From Toxorhynchites rutilus septentrionalis (taxonomy: Eukaryota; Arthropoda; Insecta; Diptera; Culicidae), in NCBI RefSeq assembly GCF_029784135.1, contig NC_073746.1, positions 103,184,515-103,248,514 on the forward strand: a stretch of 64,000 bases of DNA, given 5' to 3'. Below the pieces are notes generated by a model that saw nothing but the letters and a program-made list of their open reading frames with translations, was not told the origin of the DNA and did not search any database. Position numbers and translations under genes: made by a program. Every line of letters starts with the position of its first letter. Position 1 is the stretch's first letter. Below are positions 12,624-25,578 of the stretch, one piece after another.

Positions 12624-12733
12624 CAATGATGTTTTTTCGCGTCAGAATATTTCTAGCCTACATGTGCCCTCACACTTATTCTGAGGGGTTGTTTGTGTTG
12701 CAGTTGTTTTCTTTTTTCGGGAACCGCAACCAC
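12624..12733. repeat. Fragment of the MITE found at 54825-55136
   Basis: Shares TATTTCTAGCCTAC and GTTGCAGTTGTTT in the same order with 55045-55136. It recurs at 16975-17084 in the duplicate. Confidence 0.5.
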
Positions 12734-15056
12734 CATCGCGAAGCCCAATTTGCACATAAATCGCTCGCTCGAAATGCAAATCCAGAGCAGGGGAAAAAAA
12801 GACGAAAAAGATGTTTTTCCAGATGCGAAATCTGATAGCAAAATCGCTTCGAATGATCGATTGTGTATTGTGACCGAAAGACTCAATTTTGATCTTCCTT
12901 TAAATTTTAGATCTCAAATCCGAGGTAACAAAATGAAAAAAGTTCAGCGAGTTTTTCACACCGTCAGACAGATAGTGTTTATGTATTATTGAATTACTGG
13001 TACCCATCTTCATTTGAAAATGGGTTGATAATGGTGATAGGGGAACATCATATTTAATCCCCACAGCGTGAGAGCTGAGAAAACAACTGCCGCGATAGTT
13101 GCTGATTTTGATATTCTAGAAGAAGAAAAATGTTTGCGATGCATATGCAGTGCAGTGCACATCGATTAATACGAAAAAAAATTCGACATATGACAAGCTT
13201 GTGTATCGTTCACGCGAGCGCAAGAAGGAAATATGAATGAACCATCCTGAACTTTGGCTATACCACACAAGTGGGATGGCTTGTCAGGCCCTTCAAAGCT
13301 TTATACTCAAGAGTTAATACGAAAATTTCGATATATTATAAAATTGGCAAACGAACGTTTTGAGTCAAATAATTCGGTAGTCCTACGTAAAAAAATCCGT
13401 TCTGGACACCACCCCCTATACTTCTTAAATAGATTTGCCGAGATGGTCAGTTCCTCGGACTCGAACCCAGTGTGAAACCTATGTGTAGTATACTACTGTA
13501 GACAAGTTTAAGATTATAGGGTTCGGTGACATGGGGAATATATCAAGAAATTGGTTCTGCTAACTCAACCTGCAGGCATTTTTGGTTAGCCCATATGGTA
13601 TTATATTATTTTAAACTAATTTGTATGTACAACAATAATGAAAACCTTAGAAATCACTACTTATTTTTTGACGTAGGACTATATTTTTCAGTAATGGTGC
13701 CAAATCAGAGAACATGGTATGAAATACAAGTAGCAAAAGCAGCGTTTGTCCTACGGACAATGTGCATAAAGAAAATATTGTAATTTAAGCTCTGCCCGTT
13801 TTTCAATTTATTGACGATAAACAAACTATTCGTGATTTCACAGCATTCAAGATTTATTAGTCATCCAGCTAGCCACCAGAAGGTTGCGTGGTTTTCCAAA
13901 GGACCTTCCTCAAGGCCGAGAGTTTAGTTTAGATTTCTAAATTGGCCTCTTCACGGCTAAAGGTGAATGTACTGAGAAATTTAAAGGTATCTATAATTAA
14001 AACCAATCATAGTCTCGCTCTAATGCTGGTGTCTGACACAACCGTTTTTTTCCGATACAAAGGAAGAATGAGAGGTAGATTTTAATCGTCTTTTATGCAT
14101 ATATTTTTGGTTTTTTGAAAATGAAAGAAGAATATAATTTTTGATTCATCCCCTTAAAGTCATAGCATGCCTTTCTCATGCAAAGAAAAACGAATTCATT
14201 CGGGAGGTGATAGAGGATCAGATTTGTTGAAAAAAATCCTTCTACATCGACTTCCTTCCGACTTTTCCTTCTGTTCGATTTTCAACAATGACAGAGTTAT
14301 AGAACTTTTTGTTTGTTTTGGACTCTGTTGCCTCAAACTGCCGCTAAATTGAAAAGTATGTTACAGAAGACGATTCTGTTGCTTCCATTAGAAAGATAAG
14401 AAAATTTAGTACAGGATATAGTTGTGGAACATCTAAATTAGTGGATTTAAATAACATTTTGGTAGTGAAAAAGTTCAAATTTAGAAATTCTTAATGTGTT
14501 ATTTTCTTCTACAACATTATATTAAACATGGTTATTTCTATCAATTATATTAAAGTTCTCTAACCACTCTGCAAATTGTTCTTTGACACCCATTTTTTAT
14601 ATATTTTGATTTCGCTGCAATATAGATATAAACAATTCCTGGTAAAAATTCAAACCAAATTTACAAAAATCACGATTTTTACCCCACTGTACATAACTGT
14701 ACATAACTGTACAGCCACTTAAATTTCACCTTAACATTGAAAGGTTACATGTTTTCTTTAAAAAAGTCATATTTAAAAAGCAAAAAAAAAACCTTTTTTT
14801 AAACTGTATATAATCGAGTTCAAAATTGTATATAATCGAATCACATATAATCGAGTCTGTATGTCATCGAGACTATATATAGTCGAGTTCGACTTGTACT
14901 GGAAAATTTTTTTTTATCTGTATTTTTCGAAAAACCACACCGAAATATGTACCATTCAAAATATTTGTCGCTTAGATAAAAATGGTACTCAAGCCTCAAA
15001 TTATTCATTGGTTAAACATACTCTTACTAAACTTGGATTGCTTACTATCAGTTATT

Positions 15057-15205
15057 TTTTTTTCTGTATTATAGTGACTTTCAACGCTTCTGGCTGGTTC
15101 GTCACTTTTACCTTCCATTTTGGAAGAATGTCGGGAGTGAGAATTGAACTCGTGATCTTGAGCGTGAGAAGTATGGATGTTACCTCCACGCCAGATCGGC
15201 TCCTA
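15057..15205 (-). mobile_element. tRNA-derived SINE (Feilai-like)
   Basis: Read on the minus strand, the head contains a TGGTAAC-type box A and GAGTTCAATTC as box B, followed by a body ending in GTCACTATAATACAG and an A tail. An 11-bp direct repeat (TATCAGTTATT at 15046-15056 and 15206-15216) flanks it, as expected from target-primed insertion. Confidence 0.82.
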
Positions 15206-16046
15206 TATCAGTTATTGAAAATATATCGAGCTGCCACACGTTGTTCAATAAAATGTTAAAATCTTAAGATTTCGTTATTCTACAAGAATGAATCATGAAT
15301 TACCCATTTACAGCGACCAGCCTCGCTGCTGCTGCTGCCATCTGATCGCTAGCAAGACGACTGATAAATCGTGAATGAAATATGGGTGACATTTACCGAT
15401 CAATCAATTTCGTGGATTCGAGCATTCTTTCCGTGATAAATATGAAATTTGCTCAAAGTGCAGCACATTTCAAGGTATTTTTCAGCGGTGAGAGCTGAAA
15501 GCGTTTGTTATCGACCCGATTTGGCTCGAATTGTTGCCATTCTGACTGTTCTTTGGAGCGTTGTTTTTGAGAGTGATATTTGAAAACTACTTGATAATTC
15601 AGTGAGTTCAGTGTCGCTCTTGATAGCGAGCAATTAAAAGTACATGAGTTAAGCTGCTCATTTGGCGTTTTATTGCTTCACGAAATGTTTACGGTCCTCA
15701 CTCAGTGAAAGTATTCATTCATCGTTCTCAAATGCAGTGCTACCAAATGTTTGTAGTAAAGAGTTTCATTCTTGCCTTTCTATAATGTTTGTTTCCCGAC
15801 GGTTGTAATTTCGAAGTCCTATTTGAACAATGCGGTCGTTTCTTGACCACAGCCTTTTTTAATGCCCGCGATACCGTTACTGAAACGTGTTTGTAGCCCA
15901 TATGGAAATAAAGATCGAGTATCGCTGTGTTATTCGAACTGGTCAGAAGAAATGAGTATATTCAAGTCTCAAACGACACTGTTCGATTCTGTCTTACTAA
16001 ATAAGTGTTTAATAAATGTTACATGTAATACTAAAGAATGCATCAA

Positions 16047-16194
16047 AAGTTGGAGGCAATATGTCGTAGTGGTAACATCCATACCTCTCACGCACAGGTC
16101 GCGAGTTCAATTCTTACTCCCGACATTCTTCCAAAAATGGAAGTAAAAGTGACGAACCAGCCAAATGTGTAGAATGTCACTATGATAGAGAAAA
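16047..16194 (+). mobile_element. tRNA-derived SINE (Feilai-like)
   Basis: Same family on the plus strand: box A TAGTGGTAAC, box B GAGTTCAATTC, short A tail. A 10-bp direct repeat AATGCATCAA flanks it (about 16037-16046 and 16195-16204). The head is slightly diverged. Confidence 0.8.
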
Positions 16195-19100
16195 AATGCA
16201 TCAACACATTTACTTAAAACTCTTATAACATGCGTTATTATGTAAGATCTATGGACTCTCTCTCTACGACCATTATGGAGAAAGCAAAAGTTGCAGCTGA
16301 AGGGGGGCCTACTGTGGAAAGTCAAATCGATTTTTTTTTGCATTCTCGGGAGGCTTATACCTTCAGAAATATTGTACCGAAAGGATTTTTTTGATATTTC
16401 ATCTTCATCTTCTTTAATGGCACTAACGTTCCTAGAGTAACTTCGCGGTCTCAACGTAGTATTACTTGTCTCATTTTTATTAGTACTTAGTTTAGAATTT
16501 TACACCAAATAACATGCCTTGAATGCATTCTGTGTGGAAAGTTCTAGAATACGCATGACCACAGTGCAAGTCGGAAGAAATTTCTTTAATCCCCCGGCCA
16601 TGACGGAAATCGAAACGGGAACACTAATATAACAATAAGATATTTCATCTTTTTGTTACATAATATTTCATCTCATTGTTACAGTGACAGCAAAAACCTT
16701 TGGGTTGTTTCGAGGGAAGTAGCATAGCTGTACGAACCTTTAAATGTGTTTTTCTCGAAACTTTTTTTCTGCTACGTTTATCTCAAAATCTAGTGAACCG
16801 ATTTAGCTGATTTTTTTCAGCATACAAAAATGAGTTAGCCTTCACCATATCCCTCTAATCATTACTCCTCCCATGCGTGGTTTCCATCATAATCGATCTT
16901 AAGATCAATATCGTCATCAGTATAATGATATCTGAGTGCATAATGACCGCACGGTATCACAGACCGTCTTATACCAATGATGTTTTTTCGCGTCAGAATA
17001 TTTCTAGCCTACATGTGCCCTCACACTTATTCTGAGGGGTTGTTTGTGTTGCAGTTGTTTTCTTTTTTCGGGAACCGCAACCACCATCGCGAAGCCCAAT
17101 TTGCACATAAATCGCTCGCTCGAAATGCAAATCCAGAGCAGGGGAAAAAAAGACGAAAAAGATGTTTTTCCAGATGCGAAATCTGATAGCAAAATCGCTT
17201 CGAATGATCGATTGTGTATTGTGACCGAAAGACTCAATTTTGATCTTCCTTTAAATTTTAGATCTCAAATCCGAGGTAGCAAAATGAAAAAAGTTCAGCG
17301 AGTTTTTCACACCGTCAGACAGATAGTGTTTATGTATTATTGAATTACTGGTACCCATCTTCATTTGAAAATGGGTTGATAATGGTGATAGGGGAACATC
17401 ATATTTAATCCCCACAGCGTGAGAGCTGAGAAAACAACTGCCGCGATAGTTGCTGATTTTGATATTCTAGAAGAAGAAAAATGTTTGCGATGCATATGCA
17501 GTGCAGTGCACATCGATTAATACGAAAAAAAATTCGACATATGACAAGCTTGTGTATCGTTCACGCGAGCGCAAGAAGGAAATATGAATGAACCATCCTG
17601 AACTTTGGCTATACCACACAAGTGGGATGGCTTGTCAGGCCCTTCAAAGCTTTATACTCAAGAGTTAATACGAAAATTTCGATATATTATAAAATTGGCA
17701 AACGAACGTTTTGAGTCAAATAATTCGGTAGTCCTACGTAAAAAAATCCGTTCTGGACACCACCCCCTATACTTCTTAAATAGATTTGCCGAGATGGTCA
17801 GTTCCTCGGACTCGAACCCAGTGTGAAACCTATGTGTAGTATACTACTGTAGACAAGTTTAAGATTATAGGGTTCGGTGACATGGGGAATATATCAAGAA
17901 ATTGGTTCTGCTAACTCAACCTGCAGGCATTTTTGGTTAGCCCATATGGTATTATATTATTTTAAACTAATTTGTATGTACAACAATAATGAAAACCTTA
18001 GAAATCACTACTTATTTTTTGACGTAGGACTATATTTTTCAGTAATGGTGCCAAATCAGAGAACATGGTATGAAATACAAGTAGCAAAAGCAGCGTTTGT
18101 CCTACGGACAATGTGCATAAAGAAAATATTGTAATTTAAGCTCTGCCCGTTTTTCAATTTATTGACGATAAACAAACTATTCGTGATTTCACAGCATTCA
18201 AGATTTATTAGTCATCCAGCTAGCCACCAGAAGGTTGCGTGGTTTTCCAAAGGACCTTCCTCAAGGCCGAGAGTTTAGTTTAGATTTCTAAATTGGCCTC
18301 TTCACGGCTAAAGGTGAATGTACTGAGAAATTTAAAGGTATCTATAATTAAAACCAATCATAGTCTCGCTCTAATGCTGGTGTCTGACACAACCGTTTTT
18401 TTCCGATACAAAGGAAGAATGAGAGGTAGATTTTAATCGTCTTTTATGCATATATTTTTGGTTTTTTGAAAATGAAAGAAGAATATAATTTTTGATTCAT
18501 CCCCTTAAAGTCATAGCATGCCTTTCTCATGCAAAGAAAAACGAATTCATTCGGGAGGTGATAGAGGATCAGATTTGTTGAAAAAAATCCTTCTACATCG
18601 ACTTCCTTCCGACTTTTCCTTCTGTTCGATTTTCAACAATGACAGAGTTATAGAACTTTTTGTTTGTTTTGGACTCTGTTGCCTCAAACTGCCGCTAAAT
18701 TGAAAAGTATGTTACAGAAGACGATTCTGTTGCTTCCATTAGAAAGATAAGAAAATTTAGTACAGGATATAGTTGTGGAACATCTAAATTAGTGGATTTA
18801 AATAACATTTTGGTAGTGAAAAAGTTCAAATTTAGAAATTCTTAATGTGTTATTTTCTTCTACAACATTATATTAAACATGGTTATTTCTATCAATTATA
18901 TTAAAGTTCTCTAACCACTCTGCAAATTGTTCTTTGACACCCATTTTTTATATATTTTGATTTCGCTGCAATATAGATATAAACAATTCCTGGTAAAAAT
19001 TCAAACCAAATTTACAAAAATCACGATTTTTACCCCACTGTACATAACTGTACATAACTGTACAGCCACTTAAATTTCACCTTAACATTGAAAGGTTACA

Positions 19101-19407
19101 TGTTTTCTTTAAAAAAGTCATATTTAAAAAGCAAAAAAAAAACCTTTTTTTAAACTGTATATAATCGAGTTCAAAATTGTATATAATCGAATCACATATA
19201 ATCGAGTCTGTATGTCATCGAGACTATATATAGTCGAGTCCGACTTGTACTGGAAAATTTTTTTTTATCTGTATTTTTCGAAAAACCACACCGAAATATG
19301 TACCATTCAAAATATTTGTCGCTTAGATAAAAATGGTACTCAAGCCTCAAATTATTCATTGGTTAAACATACTCTTACTAAACTTGGATTGCTTACTATC
19401 AGTTATT

Positions 19408-19555
19408 TTTTTTCTGTATTATAGTGACTTTCAACGCTTCTGGCTGGTTCGTCACTTTTACCTTCCATTTTGGAAGAATGTCGGGAGTGAGAATTGAACT
19501 CGTGATCTTGAGCGTGAGAAGTATGGATGTTACCTCCACGCCAGATCGGCTCCTA
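19408..19555 (-). mobile_element. tRNA-derived SINE, duplicate of 15057-15205
   Basis: Copy within duplication B2, with the same flanking 11-bp repeats and one fewer T in the tail. Confidence 0.82.
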
Positions 19556-20396
19556 TATCAGTTATTGAAAATATATCGAGCTGCCACACGTTGTTCAATA
19601 AAATGTTAAAATCTTAAGATTTCGTTATTCTACAAGAATGAATCATGAATTACCCATTTACAGCGACCAGCCTCGCTGCTGCTGCTGCCATCTGATCGCT
19701 AGCAAGACGACTGATAAATCGTGAATGAAATATGGGTGACATTTACCGATCAATCAATTTCGTGGATTCGAGCATTCTTTCCGTGATAAATATGAAATTT
19801 GCTCAAAGTGCAGCACATTTCAAGGTATTTTTCAGCGGTGAGAGCTGAAAGCGTTTGTTATCGACCCGATTTGGCTCGAATTGTTGCCATTCTGACTGTT
19901 CTTTGGAGCGTTGTTTTTGAGAGTGATATTTGAAAACTACTTGATAATTCAGTGAGTTCAGTGTCGCTCTTGATAGCGAGCAATTAAAAGTACATGAGTT
20001 AAGCTGCTCATTTGGCGTTTTATTGCTTCACGAAATGTTTACGGTCCTCACTCAGTGAAAGTATTCATTCATCGTTCTCAAATGCAGTGCTACCAAATGT
20101 TTGTAGTAAAGAGTTTCATTCTTGCCTTTCTATAATGTTTGTTTCCCGACGGTTGTAATTTCGAAGTCCTATTTGAACAATGCGGTCGTTTCTTGACCAC
20201 AGCCTTTTTTAATGCCCGCGATACCGTTACTGAAACGTGTTTGTAGCCCATATGGAAATAAAGATCGAGTATCGCTGTGTTATTCGAACTGGTCAGAAGA
20301 AATGAGTATATTCAAGTCTCAAACGACACTGTTCGATTCTGTCTTACTAAATAAGTGTTTAATAAATGTTACATGTAATACTAAAGAATGCATCAA

Positions 20397-20544
20397 AAGT
20401 TGGAGGCAATATGTCGTAGTGGTAACATCCATACCTCTCACGCACAGGTCGCGAGTTCAATTCTTACTCCCGACATTCTTCCAAAAATGGAAGTAAAAGT
20501 GACGAACCAGCCAAATGTGTAGAATGTCACTATGATAGAGAAAA
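20397..20544 (+). mobile_element. tRNA-derived SINE, duplicate of 16047-16194
   Basis: Copy within duplication B2, with the same flanking 10-bp repeats. Confidence 0.8.
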
Positions 20545-20605
20545 AATGCATCAACACATTTACTTAAAACTCTTATAACATGCGTTATTATGTAAGATCT
20601 ATGGA

Positions 20606-21664
20606 TGACGATAATCTTCTAGAAGTTAGACACATTTTTAGTATACTGATTGTTGAAAGTTCTTTCTCCAGAATAAGTCGAAATTTGAAATGATTTTTTT
20701 TCAAATACCATAATGAAAAAAGAATCTGTCTATTCTGTCTAGAACATATTGAAATGCCACCCTACATGCCGAATATTCATCATCCATTAACCTCCCAAAT
20801 CTAACATTAGCATGCAGATTGGATAATAATTACACTGCAATTGGTTCATATTATTTGTATTTATCCTCCATTCTGTTGTGATGTTAAACAAAACAATTAT
20901 AGATTCACTGAGCAGGAAAGTTTTTCATCTTTCGATAGCTTTTCTCGCTATCAAATGAACATTTGACCGAACTGGAAAATTTAGTCAATGAAAGTCAGAA
21001 ATGCTATTTTTTTCACCGGTTGCACAAGAAACCAAATGAATCAACAATTCAGCATACCGAGAGCATACATCAAGGATTCATCACCATTACGGAGACTGAT
21101 AACTTCAGAACATGGCCTAGCGCAAGGTCACTGGCATGCATTGTTAATCGTCCCCCAGCGGGAACGAGAAGAGGCGACAACATAAGTACGATTCGACAAT
21201 CCTTTCATCGTAGCCTTAGCCCAGATTTATAATGAACACTTTGGTTTGGCACAAGCATTTCTCGTCGTCGGAAAGAAAACCCGTGAAGTGGTCGATAAAT
21301 ATACTCACTCTACCTGTCTCCCGCTCTATGAAAAATGGACCACCGGGCGGGTATAAATATATCAGAGCTTCCGCTACTTCATAACAAGGACGAAAATGTA
21401 GAGATGCGCTAGTTTGCTAGAAGGAAAGATGAAGGATGGGAATGAATAGGGTTCCTACACGGCCACGCTGGGTTACAGTATTCAATATGTACAATTTTGT
21501 CATATCAACAGTTGTGAGACAGATATTTGATTCTCAAATTTTTAATAACATCAACATATTGCCAACATTAAACCACCCCAACATTTCGTCTCTGAATAAT
21601 TTAAGGATCCACACTGGAGAGCGATCTTCGGGAGAAGCTTCCTCCACTCAGCTCAAGTACTCAC
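20606..21664. other. Unique stretch with a possible TATA promoter at 21352
   Basis: 20960-21380 is more GC-rich than its surroundings and holds overlapping open frames without recognisable motifs. TATAAATA at 21352-21359 sits in a GC-rich context (GGGCGGG just upstream), as in a TATA promoter, but no convincing gene starts downstream on the plus strand. Confidence 0.3.
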
Positions 21665-21900
21665 CTGTGCTCATCGAGGTGCACACAGTCCTCGGCTCGT
21701 TCCGCTGCACAGCGAGGTGTGAATTTAGCCTCGAGTATCGCTATCCTCGACTCAAGGTTTCCACACGTTAGTCGAATTTCGGTGTCGTAGCAGCCCCACT
21801 CCTCTATCACTTCTGTACAGCATCCACGGTGGCACGGCGGACACAGAATCAGTAAAGTATGTTTTATCCAGCATACCAATGAGCGGTGGCGGCGACGCAT
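21665..21900 (-). CDS. Candidate Cys-rich coding exon (SUEL-lectin-like?)
   Basis: On the minus strand an ATG at 21900 opens a frame that runs to 21665 and then meets a strong splice donor (CACAG then GTGAGTAC); the frame stops at the TGA inside the donor. The 78 or so residues start with a basic RRRHR and a moderately hydrophobic stretch, then contain CPPC, GCC and WGCYDTEIRLTCG followed by SRIAILEAKF and two more cysteines. The TEIRLTCG and SRIAILEAKF pattern recalls the galactose-binding (SUEL) lectin fold of latrophilin-like proteins; this is a weak visual match. If real it is one exon of a secreted or membrane protein whose other exons are not visible. It might instead be an internal exon using an unseen acceptor. 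Confidence 0.38.
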
Positions 21901-22689
21901 GTAAAGAAAGGCCAGATAATAGAGTATTAAAATCGACTTTAGCACAAGCAATTGATAAGGGCAGCGGAGAAGGGATTAAAACTCAGGCGATGCGATCGAT
22001 AGTAAAAGTTCTGTCTTTCACTAGGGGCGTCCGTGTTTCAACTCTGGCAGTTTCGAACGCATTGCATGGAAACAGACACTAGAATTCGCTAAATGGGTTT
22101 TCTTGTTGGCCCACTTTTTGTTATATTTCAGTTGGCATGTTGATTTATGAGTTTGAACTCGTACGATAGGACAGCTTCATCCGTGTGTAGCTAGTTTCAG
22201 TAACTGTTTTATATAGAGAGTCTTTGTCATGTTCACATGACATGTCAGATTAAATGTGATTCACGGTATGAATACAGAAGTTGAAGGGTGTGTGGAAATG
22301 GAAAAAGAAAACAGTTGTTTTCTTTTTGAATGTTACAACATTATAAACAAATAATCTGTAAATTGGACCAGCATGACGTCAGTATGATTAAAATTACAAC
22401 ATATATAGAGATCCGCTACGAAAAAATCCACCCGAATTCATTAACTTTTTCATTTGATTCGCAATTTTTCAAGTTCTATGCAAATTTGGTAATTTTTGCT
22501 TAAAACAGGTGTGACATGGAAATGAACTGGAAAATTTAGCAATATCTTGTAACAAAACATTGACGCACCCCTTGTTATTGGTGTTGTCTTATATCGATTC
22601 AAGCTTATGCTTCAATCGTTGAAAAGAGTATTATAACTTGAGGCTGGTGAACAAATTACAATTCCCATCCGAAATATGGTGGTAAAAGA
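21901..22689. other. Unassigned intergenic DNA
   Basis: No gene, RNA or clear repeat boundary recognised. Confidence 0.4.
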
Positions 22690-24345
22690 CTGTAAGGACA
22701 ATCTATCACAACTGAAAGTTGTTGCAAAATAAAGTATCAGACGTGGTGCTGTACAGGAAATTTGGTACCATAAACTCGGATCTGTGGCTGACAGAACGCG
22801 TAGAGGAGGTGTGCGTAAAACATACCGTCGATTCAATGTTCATCGAAGAATTCAAGAAAGATCCATCGACAGCCATTCGATCTATCAAGGAAAACCTTCA
22901 GCTTCCAATATTCGACAGTACAATGAGCCGCAGGATCAGGGAACATTATTTGCAGAGCAAGTTTACTCGTAAACTGCCATACATCGGTCCCAAAAACAAA
23001 AAAGACGGGTGGGTAATGTCGAGGACATAACCGGAGAGACGTAGGACTACACCAAGGGGTGTACATTATTCGAATATCATGGAGCACAGATCCCTGAATG
23101 ATCAACTTTTCATGTACAAAATTACAGAAAAAAATCAAAGGATAAAATGAAACCTCAACACTCAGCAAACACACAAACGTTTAGGTTCAAATACAAGAAA
23201 ATCAAAATTTGTCGCGCAAATGTTGTAGGGGTTATTGTTCAGACGGCAACGAACACACATTTGATAGCAAGCATATCGTAATAGGAATTTACCATCTAGT
23301 ATCGTGATATAATTGGGCTTTGCACTCCTCATGAATAACTGTGTTCTACAAGTCAAGTCCTTCATTTGATATGGGGTTTAGAGAAAATATGTAATCCGCT
23401 ATTTTGTGGTGGCGGCCATTTTGGATTTGCATTTTTCATAAATAACTGTGTTCTATTAGTCAATCCCTTTCATTTGATACCCATATTGATGGGGCTTTGA
23501 GAAAATGTGTAATCCGCCATTTTGAAGCGGTCGCCATCTTGGATTTTCAAGATCATGAAATACGCAGTTTTACAATGGATGCAGAGATAAAGGTGTGTTC
23601 CGAATTTCAGATCAAACAGTCAACAGGAAAGAGGTCAAATTTCTATTAATGTGATACAGCGCCATATACAAACATGCTACATACAAACATACAAATATGT
23701 CACAACTAAATAAAACCGTTTCAACAATCCAGCATTCCATCAAATCGAGCGCTATTAGCTACTCATTTACCCGGCGCGACGCTTCCACCACTTTTAACAC
23801 ACTTCGATAGGCTCTCCTGCTCCACATCCCATTGAAACTTCTGTCTCTCACTCTTGCGGTATCGCACCACATACATCCCCGGCAAATGCAGCGATATCTC
23901 TTATGCTGAAAATCGATTTCAAGACAGCGTCTTTCCTGCTTGGCGTCCGATGATAGAATGTGGAACACTTTTTCACACCGAAATATTGAAATGGGCTTCA
24001 TATTGAAAGGTTAGACGTAGTCCTTCGTCAAAAAGCACGGCTAGAGAAATATCTCAACAAGCCGGTAGATTTCTGGAAACGTGTTTTGTGAACTGACAAA
24101 TCGAAGTTTAAGAACTTCAATCATGACGACGAGTGAGAGTTTGAAGAAAATCAGGTGAAGCGCTACAAGATCGTCATCTATAGCCTACGGTAAAGCACGG
24201 TGGTCGAACATCAAGGGTTGGGGCTGCTTTGCCTAGACCGGAGTAGGAAACTTGATTCAAATCAACGGCATAATAACAAGCTTCATTTTCCAACAGCACA
24301 ATGATCCTAAACGCACTGCCAAATAAAAGAAGGCTTTTTTCATGT
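22690..24345 (+). pseudogene. Tc1-like transposase relic split by an insertion
   Basis: The N-terminal part (22690-23010) encodes, across shifted frames, a helix-turn-helix region with EFKKDPSTAIRSIKENLQL, typical of Tc1-type DNA-binding domains. About 1 kb later (24030-24345) the frame resumes with a FWKRV then DKSKF segment (first catalytic acid), KHGG followed by a WGCF segment, and an HNDPKRTAK-like segment (second catalytic acid). Between them lies unrelated repeat DNA (about 23030-24010). Many stops and frame changes show it is dead. Tc1 transposases cut and paste DNA into TA sites. Confidence 0.72.
23300..23560. repeat. Diverged direct repeat with CCGCCATTTTG units
   Basis: Two or more copies, about 115 bp apart, of a unit with ATAACTGTGTTCTA, CCTTTCATTTGATA, TGTAATCCGC and GCGGCCATTTTGGATT. 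A fragment of the same family is at 8555-8612. It sits inside the insertion that splits the Tc1 relic. Confidence 0.65.
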
Positions 24346-25578
24346 AAAAGCGGATGAAATTCTGGCCATAGAATGAGATATTAGAATATGTTATAAAAAA
24401 CAAAAATAGACCGATAATGCGTTGGAAGGAGATAAAAGTATTATAACACAGTGAGATACCAAAGCATTCACGAGAAACATGGTCATTCGAATACCTTTTA
24501 TCTGGACAGTAAGTTTACCCGAATGGTAAATGATTCCGAAAGAGAAAGAAAGGAATATTTAAAAAAGTATTAATCTATCTATCTAATCTATTAAGATTAA
24601 TATAGTATTTTGGTATTAATCTTAATAATAAATGAAAACCAGTTGAACACTACCCGACCGGAAATTTTTCAGTGAAATATAAATAATATATTTCAAAGCA
24701 AAGATTAAATGTAATACACCGACCGATAAACTTACTGAAGGATCGTCTCCTGTGTTTCAAACTAACCGGGCAATCGGTGGAACACAGATTTGCTTTTGAG
24801 AGGCCGCCACTTCCGACGGCGGAACGGCGGCCTACTCGGATTGCGTCACCTCGGTTTTTTATCCTAGTTAGATGGGGACTTCGTCCTCATTACTTTGACC
24901 TCAAAATGAATTTCTTTACGAAACAATAAATTCATAAGAAAAATGCGCAAAGTACCATTTTTTGTTATTCTTACAACCTTTCACCTTTCACTTTCACCTT
25001 TCTAAGACATTTATGCTTTATATTTTTCATGTTAAAATTACCTGCCTAATTTTCGAAAGAATATTGCAAATTCCGTGTTCTTTTCTAAATGATCTCTTGG
25101 CCTTGGAAACTATGGAAACTATGGAAACTTGAAAAAATAAAAAATAAAATTTGTGGCTTAAAAAGTTATCTGGGATGTCTTTACTCTCCACAAAATTTCC
25201 TGTCTTCATACGTAGGATTTTTTTTGATATTTTGACAAATAAAATTTTGGTGAATATTTTTGTTTCGACTTTTTAAGAAAAAACGGGTTTTTTTCAGAAA
25301 GATTGTCGCCATTTCGAAAAAATCCTGCGTACGATGACAAGAAGTATATCCAGGATAACGTAAAAAAATAGAAGTTGAAATTGGTCCACTAGAAAAACTT
25401 GTAGCACTCCCATCAGTCTACATGGTTTTGGATGCGAGGGTTCAACAATCCGGTTGCGTCTATTCAAGAGACAGTCCAATATACTTAATAAAACTGTGAT
25501 ATCAGATTAATCATAGTAATTTATTTTCTCATTGGAAAAAAACCGCGCAAATCAAATACTTTTTATGGTGTCGATAGT
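24346..25578. other. Repeat fragments and a small perfect hairpin
   Basis: 24589-24602 and 24614-24627 are 14-bp perfect inverted arms (TATTAAGATTAATA). 24800-24990 resembles 54900-55030 (GGGGACTTCGTCC then AATAAATT), a dispersed repeat. No gene seen. Confidence 0.5.

Larger units (their letters stand above)
11905..16255. repeat. Tandem duplication B, copy 1 (4351 bp)
   Basis: 11905-16255 recurs at 16256-20605 with offset 4351 (4350 after one lost T near 15057). Only two substitutions (about 12929 and 14884) and one T-run indel were found by eye. The unit contains two SINEs (15057-15205 minus, 16047-16194 plus), a set of TATATAATCGAGT words at about 14805-14885, and no convincing gene. Confidence 0.93.
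16256..20605. repeat. Tandem duplication B, copy 2 (4350 bp)
   Basis: Second copy of 11905-16255; all small open frames repeat at the same offset. Its right edge (20605) leads into unique sequence. No clear microhomology is seen at the B junction. Confidence 0.93.

Noticed and set aside
13440..13475. GGTTCGAGTCC on the minus strand, a perfect box B
   Set aside because: No box A or cloverleaf could be found at the right distance upstream; at most a worn tRNA-derived fragment (also at the duplicate position near 17791-17826).
23759..24001. 80-codon minus-strand frame with several cysteines
   Set aside because: Lies in the insertion within the Tc1 relic, no recognisable domain or splice sites; likely chance or a repeat remnant.
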